Notes: generated by a model from the letters alone, not told the origin. 64,000 nucleotides of DNA from Paenibacillus sp. JZ16 (GCF_015326965.1 NZ_CP017659.1:2170001-2234000), one strand, 5' to 3'. Positions 28,186 through 37,915 are shown, numbered from the stretch's first letter. Made by a program: numbers and translations.

Positions 28186-28484
28186 GGCGCACACCCTTTC
28201 TTTTCCTGTTTAATTCGTTCTTACTGATTACATGTAACCGTTCGATGAATGTTCCCGCATCCTATTAGGGTTCGGATTTAAGGCGATTTCCTATCGTCTT
28301 CAACGCCAATATCGCCAAAGCAGCAGCCCTTCCAAAATTTCCGATTGAAGAAAAAGGCTCTCCGACACGATCCGATCGGCCGGAGAACCTCCCTCTATCT
28401 GTATCATGCAGAGGCTTCTCCGCGCGGGACGATCCAGGTCAACAGCAAGAACCCTCGTCCAACCTTTTCATGAGCGAACACGCT
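28186..28484. other. 299-bp spacer before the GH3 gene
   Basis: It holds a terminator (28351-28389) and the upstream region of the GH3 gene. No cre-like or coding sequence was recognised in it. Confidence 0.5.
28351..28389 (-). terminator. Terminator after the 1038-residue glycosidase gene
   Basis: Arms 28356-28364 and 28381-28389 (nine pairs including one G-U) form a hairpin followed on the minus strand by five T. Confidence 0.8.
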
Positions 28485-31400
28485 TCAACTTGGTTGACTC
28501 TGCCGGATGCGAACCTCCTCCGGCCGGTAAACCGTCTGCACTTGTCCCCTGGCATCGGTCGTAAACATCACGGTCCGCTCCCGCTCCAATTCGAAGACAT
28601 AGACCATTCCGGTTGCCGGGTCCTTTACCTCGACCTCTGCGCTTGCCCCATACTCAGAGACGAAGACGTACAAACTTCCTTGTCCGAACGCCAGCTTGCG
28701 GCCGTAGATGCCCGGAAGCTCGCCTCCCTTCAGCCATTCCAGCTCAGGCGAAACGGCTGCGGAGCGGATAGCTTCCGCATACAGCGCCTGGATCGGCTCC
28801 CAGCGCTCGTTCATCTCGACCGGGAGCGGGCACCAGATGAACCGTCCCGATTCCAAGCTCACCGTGACGGGTGCTAGCGTCCCATCCAACCGGCCCGCCG
28901 GACGATCTACCGCCAGCGCGTTAATCTTCCGCTCGCCGAACGAAACGGCGAAATGCTCTCCCGCCAGCTCCAGCGTTTCTTCTCGAAGAACGTTGGCATG
29001 GACGGTTTCACCGATCTCCTGCTGCAGGCGATGCGGCGCCGGCCCCCAATATGCATCGGTGCGAAACGGACCTGTCCACAAGATCGTGCTCCCTTCCCTT
29101 GCCAAGTCGAGGAGCTGGGCAAACGCGGCATCGTCGAAATTATGCGCGCTCGGCACGATGATCAGCTTGGCCGGATAGCGCTTCAGGTCCTCCAGCTGAT
29201 ATTCGCCGATACCCCGCGGATGGACGTTCATGCCGAATGTCAATGCGCGCATGGCCCTCGTCGTCGCTTCGTAAGCCAGCTTGCGGCTGGAAAAATCATT
29301 CGAATACGGGTAAACGACGGCGATATCCTCCAGCTGACGTTCATCGTCGAACAGGCCGGCTGCTTCCTTCATGAAGCGCCCGAAGTCATAGGACACATCG
29401 GCTTCGGGCTTCTGCGTTCCGTCCGCCCGAAGCGCCCCGATGTTGGATTCGTTGGCATTATCCATGAAGTAGTTAATATTCCATATCCACTGTACGGCAC
29501 CCGCGCCCCCGGTCGAAAACGAATACGCGTACTTCCGCTCCAGGATGCTGCGAAGCTCTTCCTCCGTCCGCTTGGCAATGCCGTCCGGACGCTGCACGTG
29601 CATGATGCCGGTCTCCTGAATCAGATTCGGCTTGTCCGGCGTTTTCGTAAATATGCCGTCCCAAGCCAGGTGATCGTTCTGCCACCAGGAGTGGACCGTC
29701 GTGTAATCGACGGCGGGACCGTAGAACGAAGGCGACGGGCGCTGGGAGCAGATGCCCTCATCCTGCCCGACCGTCACCAGCTGGCGGGGATCGGAGCGGC
29801 GAATAGTGCCGATGAGCTCGGACGCCCACCGATTATGCATGTCCATGGTGAACAACGTGAAGTCGATCCACGGTCCCCACTTCTTCGGCTGCAGCACGCT
29901 GTTGAACAGCTTGTCGTCCGGACTCGGCGCAGGCGCCGACTCGAATGAAGGCAGCTCGCCCGGCGTCATGTTCCAGCGCTCCTGAAGCAGCACCAGATCA
30001 TCCCCGTGGCGCTGCCGCAGCCACTCGGACCATGCTTGCCGCTCGAACCGGTCCCCTATCGATACCGGCCCCTCGAAGATTCGCTTCGGATCGAACAGCG
30101 AAGGCTCGTTGATCAGGTCCCAATGCACGTTGGTCGTGCCCCTGTGACGTCCGACGATGGAGGCGATAAAGCGCTTTTGCGCCTCCACCGATCGCGGATC
30201 CAGGTAGGGGTTCACGCCTTCCCAAGCCTCGGGCGCAAACGAGAAGAACGTAAACGTCACTTCCAGCTCATGCCGCTTGGCTGTCAGGATAAAGGCATCG
30301 ATCGCCCGCATGACGTCCTCGGCCGCATGGCCGTCGGCAAACATGATCATCCGGTAACCCGTCCATATGCCCGTCCGGATCAGGTTGATTCCTGCCCGCT
30401 TCATCTCCGCCATATCCGCATCCCAACGCTGCACGTTCGGCAGATGAAGGAATTTGCGCGCGACGTCGGAGGTCATGTACGTCATGCCAACGATCGGAAC
30501 CGTCCGCCCGCCGCGGCGGAAGTAATCACGCCCGGATTCCAGCCGCTCTCCCGCCTGCAGCAGCGGACGATCGACGCCCCATACCGCCTGGGTCAGGGTG
30601 CGGCGCTCCCCGGAATCGGACTCGGCTTCGCAAACGATCCGGTACAAGCCCGCCTCGAGCCGTACGGGTACGGACAAGCGAAGCTGCTGCAGATCCCGCT
30701 GCTGCATGCCGGCTTCCGACTTCTCGTGTCCGGTCCAGACGGTCTCGCCGTTGTCTTCCTTGATAACACTCACTGCAAATTGCCAGGTCTGCGCCGGAGC
30801 GGACGTCCGGGACAGCGTCTGCAGCTGGATCGTCAACCACATCTGCTCGCCCGGCTCGTAGGAGGCATAGTTCGGCTTCAACCAAAGCTCCGTCACGCCT
30901 GTTCCCGCGTATTCGGCCAGATCCTTCAGAACGTCCATCCCTTTAGACTCCCAGAACGATGCCCTCAGCTGCTGGTTGATCAGAATCCAGCGCCCCCCGG
31001 CATAATCGCCCTTATGCTGCTCCAGCATGACGACCGGTGCGGACCGCTCGCGTCGATCACGGTCCACGCCGATCAGGAGCGGTGAGATGACGGCGTCCAT
31101 CGGACCGCATGCCCCCATCTCGGCCGGAATGTCGCTCGCTTTGGTCGGGTGCAGCGTCAAGCCCCAGGTCGGCTCCATGCCGAACAGCTCCTCGCGCCCC
31201 TGCAGGATCGGAAATTCGGCGGAGGCCTTCAACTCCCGGACGCGCGATACGTCAACCGCCAGCGCATCATGGATATCCATTCGCTGATGATAAGCCAGCT
31301 GCTCGCGTTCGGCATGCCAGCTTCCGTTCAGCTCTCGAACCGGCCTGCGGAAAGGCACGCCCCCGGCATGAACCAGACCGCCGCCGGCCTTCAGGTGGCC

Positions 31401-31601
31401 TTCGATGGCTGCCCAAGCCGCTTTCGGGAAGTACGACCCGTGCAGATGAATCAGTGTGTCCCAGCCGCCTTCCGTCAGCCGCTCAGCCACATCCGCGGCA
31501 CCGGCGACCACCGCCCATTCCCGCAATCGCTCCAGTGCCTCTGCGGACGGACGTTCGCCTTCGTAAGGAAAATGCTCGTCGTAAAATACCAGCGTTCTCA
31601 T
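28485..31601 (-). CDS. Large clan GH-A-like glycoside hydrolase with N-terminal GATase-like domain
   Basis: This 1038-residue protein has three parts. The N-terminal 230 residues include LIHLHGSYFPKAAW and LKAGGGLVHAGGVPF, resembling a glutamine amidotransferase/ThuA-like Rossmann fold. The middle (about 365-700) is a TIM barrel with WDLINEPSLF, giving E499 as acid/base, and NLIQETGIM, giving E663 as nucleophile, the retaining arrangement of clan GH-A (GH2/5/42-like). The C-terminal part (about 745-970) resembles the GH42 trimerisation domain. There is no signal peptide. The gene starts 3 bp after the fucosidase gene, whose last codons contain its AAAGGAG site. The family is uncertain. Confidence 0.85.
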   Translation of the reverse strand: MRTLVFYDEHFPYEGERPSAEALERLREWAVVAGAADVAERLTEGGWDTLIHLHGSYFPKAAWAAIEGHLKAGGGLVHAGGVPFRRPVRELNGSWHAEREQLAYHQRMDIHDALAVDVSRVRELKASAEFPILQGREELFGMEPTWGLTLHPTKASDIPAEMGACGPMDAVISPLLIGVDRDRRERSAPVVMLEQHKGDYAGGRWILINQQLRASFWESKGMDVLKDLAEYAGTGVTELWLKPNYASYEPGEQMWLTIQLQTLSRTSAPAQTWQFAVSVIKEDNGETVWTGHEKSEAGMQQRDLQQLRLSVPVRLEAGLYRIVCEAESDSGERRTLTQAVWGVDRPLLQAGERLESGRDYFRRGGRTVPIVGMTYMTSDVARKFLHLPNVQRWDADMAEMKRAGINLIRTGIWTGYRMIMFADGHAAEDVMRAIDAFILTAKRHELEVTFTFFSFAPEAWEGVNPYLDPRSVEAQKRFIASIVGRHRGTTNVHWDLINEPSLFDPKRIFEGPVSIGDRFERQAWSEWLRQRHGDDLVLLQERWNMTPGELPSFESAPAPSPDDKLFNSVLQPKKWGPWIDFTLFTMDMHNRWASELIGTIRRSDPRQLVTVGQDEGICSQRPSPSFYGPAVDYTTVHSWWQNDHLAWDGIFTKTPDKPNLIQETGIMHVQRPDGIAKRTEEELRSILERKYAYSFSTGGAGAVQWIWNINYFMDNANESNIGALRADGTQKPEADVSYDFGRFMKEAAGLFDDERQLEDIAVVYPYSNDFSSRKLAYEATTRAMRALTFGMNVHPRGIGEYQLEDLKRYPAKLIIVPSAHNFDDAAFAQLLDLAREGSTILWTGPFRTDAYWGPAPHRLQQEIGETVHANVLREETLELAGEHFAVSFGERKINALAVDRPAGRLDGTLAPVTVSLESGRFIWCPLPVEMNERWEPIQALYAEAIRSAAVSPELEWLKGGELPGIYGRKLAFGQGSLYVFVSEYGASAEVEVKDPATGMVYVFELERERTVMFTTDARGQVQTVYRPEEVRIRQSQPS

Positions 31602-31604
31602 CGC

Positions 31605-32978
31605 TTACTCCTTTCTCGTCCACGGCTTGCCGTCGACGTATACGGATGTTCCGCGCGTTCGAGCCCAGTCGGCAATCCGGGAAGGGTCGCCGGTCCAGAG
31701 GCGGTTCACTCCCCATTCATTGGTCTGCGGCCGCTCCTCGCATTCGATGCGGATGACCGGGAACAGCTCGGTCGGACGTTCCCGCGGCAGCCCTTCGATC
31801 CACAGCACGTCGCCCTCCTGTCGGAACGACAGCTCCTGTCCCGTTGTCAGCAGCGTCACCCGTAATACCGGCGTCACCAGATCCGCCAGCCTCAGCACCG
31901 GCCTCCCATCCCAGAAGCGGATGATGAGATACAGCTTGTTGTCTTTCATTGTCTGCCGCCCATAGGTGATGAACTCGGTGAGGTTCCCTCCGTCGGAGCC
32001 GTAGATGGCCTCGCCGTGAACGTCCAGCCACTCCCCGATCTTCAGCGCCCGCTCTACGAAGGCCGGCGGAAGCTGTCCGTCGGGCTGCGGTCCGACGTTA
32101 AGCAGCAGATTGCCGCCCACGGTACCCCCTTTTTCCGCGCACTCGCACAGCATGTCGAGCAGAACGTCGGCCGGACGCCAACGTTCGCCATTCGTGTATC
32201 CCCACAGCCTCCACGTGGTAACCTGGCTGGATTCCCACAGCCGCTTCTGATCCGGGACGATGACATGCTCCGGCGAGCCGAAGTCGCCCAGCACCTCGGA
32301 ATCGCCCGAACCGCCGCCGCCGTCCGCATGCAGCTTCTCCTCCTCGGACAGTCCAAGACGGTTGTTGACCAGGATGTCCGGCTGAATCGACTTCATCCGC
32401 TCCACCAGCTTGATGCTGTCCAGGTCCTCCGCGGTTCGCGGCCAGACCCCGTCAAAAAAGAAATGATCGATGCGCCCGTATTTCGTGACCAACTCTTCCA
32501 CTTGGGCATGCAAATACTGCTTCATCGTCTCCCAGCCCTCGGGATCCTTCTCCGGTCCGTCGAAGTAAGCCGGGATCCGCCAATCGATCCAGGAATAATA
32601 TAAGCCGACCCGAAGCCCTTGGGCCCGGAACGCATCGGTAAATTCGCGCACCAGATCCCGGCCGGGCGCCTGCTTCGCGCTGGAATAATCCGTCGTGGCC
32701 GTATCCCACAGGCAATACCCGTCATGATGCCGCGTCGTTAAGCAGGCATATCTCATCCCCGCCTTGCGCGCGGTGTATGCCCATAGCTCGGCGTCAAAAA
32801 ACACCGGATTCCACTCGCAGGCCTTCCGCGCGTATTCGGCCTGGTCCAAATGCTCCCGGAACAGTACCTGCTCGCCGCGCCCGTATTGGGCATATGGCCC
32901 GAAATGAATAAACATGCCATACCGGCTTTCCGTAAACCACTGCCAGCCTTCCCGGATGGCTTGAGCTTGCTTGATCAT
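31605..32978 (-). CDS. GH29 alpha-L-fucosidase
   Basis: From the ATG at 32978 (AGGAGG nine bases upstream; TTG at 32984 is the alternative) the enzyme has 457 residues. It has the GH29 barrel with WFTESRYGMFIHFG, the LTTRHHDGYCLWDT block and nucleophile D176 in DHFFFDGVW. The acid/base position is less certain. There is no signal peptide, so it removes fucose from imported oligosaccharides. It is the first gene of a unit with the large glycosidase. Some GH29-type enzymes act on other 6-deoxy or galacto-configured sugars. Confidence 0.92.
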   Translation of the reverse strand: MIKQAQAIREGWQWFTESRYGMFIHFGPYAQYGRGEQVLFREHLDQAEYARKACEWNPVFFDAELWAYTARKAGMRYACLTTRHHDGYCLWDTATTDYSSAKQAPGRDLVREFTDAFRAQGLRVGLYYSWIDWRIPAYFDGPEKDPEGWETMKQYLHAQVEELVTKYGRIDHFFFDGVWPRTAEDLDSIKLVERMKSIQPDILVNNRLGLSEEEKLHADGGGGSGDSEVLGDFGSPEHVIVPDQKRLWESSQVTTWRLWGYTNGERWRPADVLLDMLCECAEKGGTVGGNLLLNVGPQPDGQLPPAFVERALKIGEWLDVHGEAIYGSDGGNLTEFITYGRQTMKDNKLYLIIRFWDGRPVLRLADLVTPVLRVTLLTTGQELSFRQEGDVLWIEGLPRERPTELFPVIRIECEERPQTNEWGVNRLWTGDPSRIADWARTRGTSVYVDGKPWTRKE

Positions 32979-33341
32979 GAACAACGTCCTCCTTATTCTG
33001 CACGGCTCTTGCCGTGAGGTCAGCCTTGATGGATATTACGCTTCTGGCTCTTTGAGCAGTCTCAAGGCTTCTTATGACCTATACTCTAGCCCGAGAATCC
33101 CTGTCTTGAACACTTTACTTTTGAGAGAAAACTTTGATTTTGGCCAATATCGGAGAATTGAAGTCCTAAACGGTAACATTGATCACTTTCGAATCCGCTA
33201 GGAATCTCCATGGAATTCCTTCGGTACTCTTCACAGAACGCTCCATGGCGGTGCACAAAAAAAAAGCAATCCCTCCCCGGTTATTAAACCGGGTAAAGGA
33301 TTGCCCTATTCCATTATTTCTTAGTGTTCGTGTGCCTGAAC
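32979..33341. other. 363-bp spacer between lipoprotein and fucosidase genes
   Basis: It holds the terminator at 33257-33305 and, on its left, the leader and promoter region of the fucosidase unit, including a minus-strand CTAGAGTATAGG stretch. No coding sequence. Confidence 0.5.
33257..33305 (-). terminator. Terminator of the second sugar-binding lipoprotein gene
   Basis: GCAATCC/GGATTGC outer arms and a CCCGG/CCGGG inner stem form a hairpin, followed on the minus strand by nine or more T. Confidence 0.9.
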
Positions 33342-34859
33342 TTACGACTGACCGGCTCTCCATTCATCGAATTGCCGTTTGTATTCATCAACGACCTCAT
33401 CGATTCCAGCGGACTTCATGGCGGCCAGCATTTTATCGTAGGCGTCCTCGTATTTCACGACCCCGTGCATGACCGGATATACGCTGGTCTTCAGCTCGGC
33501 GATGCAGTTGGCGTACTGCGAAGCAACGTTGGTCGGATCGAAGGTGAAGCCGATCGTGATGCTGTTCACGGCGTCGTCCGATACCGTTGTGCGGCGCTCC
33601 AGACGCGCTGGGTCCGTATTCGTTGGATAACGGTTCATCTCGACGTGGCCAAGCAGCCAGTACGGAAGCTCATAAGCCGGGGAACCGTTCTCGTTCTTGG
33701 CCAGATAGTCCTTGGTATTCTTGCCGGTATCCTTCCAATGCACATCCTTCACGCCGCTTTGAACGAGATCCATGTTCTCTTGGCTGCTGTATACCCAGTT
33801 CAAAAATTGAATGCCGGCCTCCGGGTGCGGAGACGTGGCCGAGATCCCGTTGGAATTGCGGATCGCGTAGGATCTGAATTTCGGCTGGTCGGCCAAATAA
33901 TAAATATCCAGCTTCGCATCCGGGAACGTTTGAAGAATGGCATCGCTCAAGCCGACGTCGCCCGGACGGTACAGATAACGTCCTGCCAGCTCCTCTTGGT
34001 TGATAACCTCCGTCGGCGTCGTAAGCAGATCGCTCATGATCAGCCCGCGCTTGTAAGCCTCGTTCATGAACAGCACGTCTTTTTTGAACTCCTCGGTTTC
34101 GAACCAAGACTTCACGTTCCCCTGCTGGTCGATGTAAATCATGTTGTCGGCCACGGTAAACGGATAGGTGTCGTAGGTCGTATGCAGGAAGTAGGCTGGC
34201 TCCTCCAGCATCTTAATATATACGTTCTTGTTGTCCTGCGGCCAGTTCTTCTGCAACGTCTCGGCTGCATCGAGCAGCTCCTCCGGCGATGTCGGCGGCT
34301 TCAGGCCGTTTTTCTCTAGCAGATCGGTGCGGATCGTGAACATGCCATCGTTATAAGCGGTATCCGCCCAGAAGTTCGGCACGTACGTGGTCTTGCCGTT
34401 GATTTTCGACGACTCCCAGATCCAGTCCGGCATGGAAGCTTTCAGCTCGGTGCCATACTGGTCCAGCAGATCGTCGATCGGAATGATACCGCCGCTGCCC
34501 GCAAGCACCGTCGGTCCTTTGGTATCGTGCATGATGGCAATCAGCTCGAATTCCTCGCCCGTCGACATCATGAGGTTGGTCTTCTGATCCCATACGTCCC
34601 ACGCGATGTACGTCGGTTCGTACGTAAGGTTCAGTCCGTCGGCCTCCAGCTTCTCGTTGATCGCTTTGACCGCCGCATCCAAATCCTGCGGCGCGGAGCC
34701 CGGAAGCAGATACCGGACCGGCAGCTTGTCCCCGCCGTCATTCTCGCCGCTCGCCGATCCGTTCTCGCCGCCGGCATCGCCCCCGCCGGAGCAGCCTGCG
34801 ATCACGGATACCATGAATATCGCAGCCAACCATAGTGCTAGCGCTTTCCTTTTTTTCAT
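33342..34859 (-). CDS. Sugar-binding lipoprotein of a second ABC importer
   Basis: The 505-residue protein has a lipoprotein signal with lipobox VIAGC (Cys22) followed by a Gly/Asn/Ser linker. The mature domain has the ABC solute-binding fold (DQKTNLMMSTGEEFELIAIM, TSPEELLDAAETLQKN) and a C-terminal region like DUF3502-containing YtcQ proteins (IDEVVDEYKRQFDEW). It is a single gene with its own terminator. Its permeases are very probably those on the plus strand at 37916-39759, since no other pair nearby lacks a binding protein; the regulator at 35170 lies between. Confidence 0.92.
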   Translation of the reverse strand: MKKRKALALWLAAIFMVSVIAGCSGGGDAGGENGSASGENDGGDKLPVRYLLPGSAPQDLDAAVKAINEKLEADGLNLTYEPTYIAWDVWDQKTNLMMSTGEEFELIAIMHDTKGPTVLAGSGGIIPIDDLLDQYGTELKASMPDWIWESSKINGKTTYVPNFWADTAYNDGMFTIRTDLLEKNGLKPPTSPEELLDAAETLQKNWPQDNKNVYIKMLEEPAYFLHTTYDTYPFTVADNMIYIDQQGNVKSWFETEEFKKDVLFMNEAYKRGLIMSDLLTTPTEVINQEELAGRYLYRPGDVGLSDAILQTFPDAKLDIYYLADQPKFRSYAIRNSNGISATSPHPEAGIQFLNWVYSSQENMDLVQSGVKDVHWKDTGKNTKDYLAKNENGSPAYELPYWLLGHVEMNRYPTNTDPARLERRTTVSDDAVNSITIGFTFDPTNVASQYANCIAELKTSVYPVMHGVVKYEDAYDKMLAAMKSAGIDEVVDEYKRQFDEWRAGQS

Positions 34860-35169
34860 GCATGTGTCCCCCTGTCTTCATTTGGTTTAGTCATGCGGTA
34901 CGATTCCTATCTTAAGGAGACATTAGGGATGACGTATACTTCAAAATGATCGTTTTCGCCATTTTAAAACACATTAAAAGGTTGTTCAGAAAGTCATCTT
35001 TTGATCACGAGGCAGGTAAGGAAGCAGTCTAAGGCGTCGAATCTTGAATTCAGCCGGGCCTTCCGTTGCTCACGTAGGATTGCCTACGCTCCGCTACTCA
35101 GTCCCTAGCTTCATCCAACCTTCTCGGTGCTGAAAAGTCGACCTTTTGAACCCGCAATTAATCTGCCCG
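34860..35169. other. 310-bp spacer holding an inverted-repeat element
   Basis: The left 120 bp is the upstream region of the lipoprotein gene. The right part, 34980-35153, is a repeat-like element described separately. No coding sequence. Confidence 0.6.
34980..35153. repeat. 174-bp intergenic element with imperfect terminal inverted repeats
   Basis: The ends GTTCAGAAAGTC (left) and GACCTTTTGAAC (right) are imperfect inverted repeats. An inner perfect hairpin CGTAGG-ATTG-CCTACG lies at 35073-35088. The sequence is non-coding and more uniform than its surroundings. It resembles, from memory, short intergenic repeats spread in Paenibacillus genomes; I cannot confirm copies here. It could be a MITE-like element or a processed RNA structure. 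Confidence 0.45.
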
Positions 35170-37455
35170 TCACTGCGCCTTTTTCGTCTCGATCGCATGC
35201 TGGCTGCGGAACTGGGCCGGCGAGATCTGGTAGTGCTTTTTAAACAACGTGTAGAAATAGGTCGTATTCAGAATGCCCACCTGCTCGCTGATCGATTGGA
35301 CCGACTCCTCGGTGCTTGCGAGAAGCTCCCGCGCCTTCTCCAGACGAACGGCATTCAGGTAATCGTTGAACGACAGCTCGCAGTGCGCCTTGAACAGCTT
35401 GCCGACATAGCTGCGGGACAGCTTCACCTCGCCCGCCACCTGCTCGAGCGACATATCCGGCCTTGCATAATGCTTGCGTACGTACATCTGGATAAAATCA
35501 ACCACCTCCGCATGCCGGACCGCTCCCGATTCTTCGGACAGGCTGCAGAGCCTGAGGGCAAGATCCTTCAGGGCATCCGCGGTTTCCTGCAGTGTCTGAA
35601 AGCGGGTAATCCGCCGCGTAAAGTCGAGAAAGAGATCCGCGCTTTCCCGATTTTTTACCGTATGGACATTGAGCTGCTTGTACAGGCCGCCAATGAATTG
35701 ATTAATGAAAAACATGACTTCATGGTAGTTGTAATCGCGAATTTCCTTGATCCACTGATCGATTTCCTTCTCCAATTTATCCCGCTGCTGCAGCTTGATG
35801 GCCTCGATGATGCGCTTCTCCCGCTTGTCCGGATACTGAGCCTCGGAATGCTCCGACTCCGCGGCGTTGACCGGATCGCCATGGAACATCCTGCCCTTTC
35901 CCGCGAAAAAGCGCTGCTGGAAGCAGGACTGCGCGCAATCGAACGATTCGCGCAGCTCCTCGTAGGTCTGTGCGGCCGTTCCGATGCCGACGGTGACGGA
36001 CACGCGGAGCGTGCTTAGCATCTCGCCCTGCAGCTCCTCCAGCATGCCCACGACATGGAGGGGAAGCCGGCTCTGTTTCATGGGGAGAATGATCGCAATG
36101 GTCCCGTCCCCTACCGTTGCCACGCTCGCTCCCTCCGGCTCCAGCATCTGCTGGGCCGCCTGAGCGACGGCCGCGGAGGAATAGGACTGCAGGTCCTCGT
36201 CCTCTCCCCCGGGCGAGCCGTCTAAGCTGTCGAGCAGAAGGACGACCGCCAGGAAATAGGGCCCCTTGCCTTCGCGGGCCAAACGGCGGAATGCCGTCTC
36301 GTCGCCGCCTTTCAGCAGCTGCAGCACATGCGCCTGCCGAGCGACGGAAGCCTCGGACTCCATCGACTTCATTTTCTCCGTCATTTCGGCGTAAGTGGTA
36401 TCCAATATGGCAAATTCGTTGATTTGCCGCCGGTTTTCCTTCATTTTCGGTATGGTGCTCATTTTCTCCAGCAGGTGACGAATCGGGTTGTACGCATGAT
36501 GCGTCAGCCAGATCGACAAGAACATGCTGACGACGAAACAAGCCAAAGCGAGAACCAGCGCCGACGTTCGAAGGGCCTGCATGTTGAACAGCAGATTTTG
36601 ATATTGGCTTACGCTGATATACGTCCAATTCATATCCTTGGATTTGACGTAGGTCACGAGGCTCTTGCGGCCGTCGATGGAGCGAGTGAAGTAACCGCTT
36701 TCCGCGTCCGATTCCAGAATGGACTGGACATAGGACTCCTGCGATACATTCTCCATGAACCGGGAACGATCCGAATGGGTGATGATGGTTCCCTTGTCGT
36801 CAATGACGTGCAGCGAATCCACCGCTTCGTTGCGGTAGCCTCCGATCAGATCCTGGATGGTGTCGGTGCTCATGTTGATTACGATTGCGCCTTTGGAGCT
36901 TAGCGGCGAATAATAGCTCGGAAGGAGAACGAAAGTAAGGACGTCTTCGCTCCGGTTGGCCGAAGCGGAAGTGGCGGTAGATATCTTGCGAGGGAACAGG
37001 TGAAAATAAGATGTATTCTTGCTGTTGATCTCCTCCAACAGCGCCTTCTCCTGCTCCTTGGTAATCCCCTTCGTATTCAGATACGTATTATTCGAGCCGT
37101 TATAGATACCGATCGAATGGATGAACGGATAGGTGGACTGTACTCGGTTAAGAGTGCCGAATACCCCATACTGTTTCACCGGATCGGCCTCTTTGTCCAA
37201 AAGGGCGTTCACGATCTCCTTGTCGCTGAGCAGCAGGTTGCCCACGTTATATACCTGGTCGCGGATGACGCTGGATACGGCGCTGTTCTGCTTCAGCATC
37301 GATTCGGATATTTTCCCTACCTCCTTCGCGGTGCTCCAGGAGAACATCATGTACAGGACGACGGTTACGAGGGCAATCATGGCTGCCGTAAGCAAAATAA
37401 AGCTGAGAAACATATTTCGGTACACCGCATAACGGAATAATCGCTGCCGGATCAT
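35170..37455 (-). CDS. Membrane-bound AraC-family regulator (YesS-like)
   Basis: I start at the ATG at 37455, preceded by GGGAGGGAG; the frame is open to 37503. The 761-residue protein has a first helix (about 13-38), an extracytoplasmic Cache-like sensor (about 40-275), a second helix (about 280-302), a degenerate GGDEF-like middle, and a C-terminal AraC domain with LEQVAGEVKLSRSYVGKLFK and ISEQVGILNTTYFYTLFKK. It combines sensing and DNA binding in one chain. It lies between a binding-protein gene and the matching permease genes, which it probably controls. Confidence 0.92.
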   Translation of the reverse strand: MIRQRLFRYAVYRNMFLSFILLTAAMIALVTVVLYMMFSWSTAKEVGKISESMLKQNSAVSSVIRDQVYNVGNLLLSDKEIVNALLDKEADPVKQYGVFGTLNRVQSTYPFIHSIGIYNGSNNTYLNTKGITKEQEKALLEEINSKNTSYFHLFPRKISTATSASANRSEDVLTFVLLPSYYSPLSSKGAIVINMSTDTIQDLIGGYRNEAVDSLHVIDDKGTIITHSDRSRFMENVSQESYVQSILESDAESGYFTRSIDGRKSLVTYVKSKDMNWTYISVSQYQNLLFNMQALRTSALVLALACFVVSMFLSIWLTHHAYNPIRHLLEKMSTIPKMKENRRQINEFAILDTTYAEMTEKMKSMESEASVARQAHVLQLLKGGDETAFRRLAREGKGPYFLAVVLLLDSLDGSPGGEDEDLQSYSSAAVAQAAQQMLEPEGASVATVGDGTIAIILPMKQSRLPLHVVGMLEELQGEMLSTLRVSVTVGIGTAAQTYEELRESFDCAQSCFQQRFFAGKGRMFHGDPVNAAESEHSEAQYPDKREKRIIEAIKLQQRDKLEKEIDQWIKEIRDYNYHEVMFFINQFIGGLYKQLNVHTVKNRESADLFLDFTRRITRFQTLQETADALKDLALRLCSLSEESGAVRHAEVVDFIQMYVRKHYARPDMSLEQVAGEVKLSRSYVGKLFKAHCELSFNDYLNAVRLEKARELLASTEESVQSISEQVGILNTTYFYTLFKKHYQISPAQFRSQHAIETKKAQ

Positions 37456-37915
37456 ATTCTCCCTCCCTGCCATTGGATCTGTATAGTTAAGTGAAATCTT
37501 CATAATTCATGAAAATTACTAACATAATATGTAATCTATATGTTAATTTAATGATGTTTCCCTAACGATCCGATCACTCGGAACGCTTTCATATTTCACT
37601 CTCATCTTACATTTGCTCAGGGCATTCATCAATATGAAAACGCATTCTTTATTTTCCTCCCCAAACTTTCCTTCATAGGCTCCATCAGCTAAACCCCTTA
37701 TAAAACAAGGCTCTTCCGGTCATTATTCAATCCTGTCGACACTGTGCGAAATACTCAAATTCGAAGTTTTTGCCGTTTTTTAAAGCAGACGCTCCCCCCT
37801 TCAATCCGCTCAAACTCCATTTTCATAGTTTACTGCACGCGGCAACTCTCTTTACACTCGAATCAGAACTGCCAGGCTTGCAGCCCCCATCATTTACGAA
37901 AGGACGTGCCTACTC
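37456..37915. other. 460-bp divergent promoter region
   Basis: This AT-rich spacer separates the AraC regulator (minus) from the permease genes (plus). It should hold both promoters. A 14-of-15 match to the cre consensus lies at 37634-37648. No ORF of note was seen. Confidence 0.5.
37634..37648 (+). promoter_or_regulatory. Possible cre site (one mismatch)
   Basis: ATGAAAACGCATTCT matches WTGWAARCGYTWNCW at 14 of 15 positions. It lies in the divergent region upstream of the permease genes, where CcpA could mediate catabolite repression. Confidence 0.4.

Noticed and set aside
28205..28240. cre-like sequence upstream of the GH3 gene
   Set aside because: The best alignment (ATGTAACCGTTCGAT) misses three key positions of the consensus.
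28953..29948. 331-codon plus-strand frame opposite the large glycosidase
   Set aside because: It lies wholly antisense to a gene with clear catalytic motifs, and the composition (Arg, Pro, Leu rich) is that of antisense frames in GC-rich DNA.
30006..31085. 359-codon plus-strand frame opposite the large glycosidase
   Set aside because: Antisense to the same gene, with no recognisable motif and biased composition.
33324..34319. 331-codon plus-strand frame opposite the second lipoprotein gene
   Set aside because: Antisense to a well-supported lipoprotein gene; no family features.
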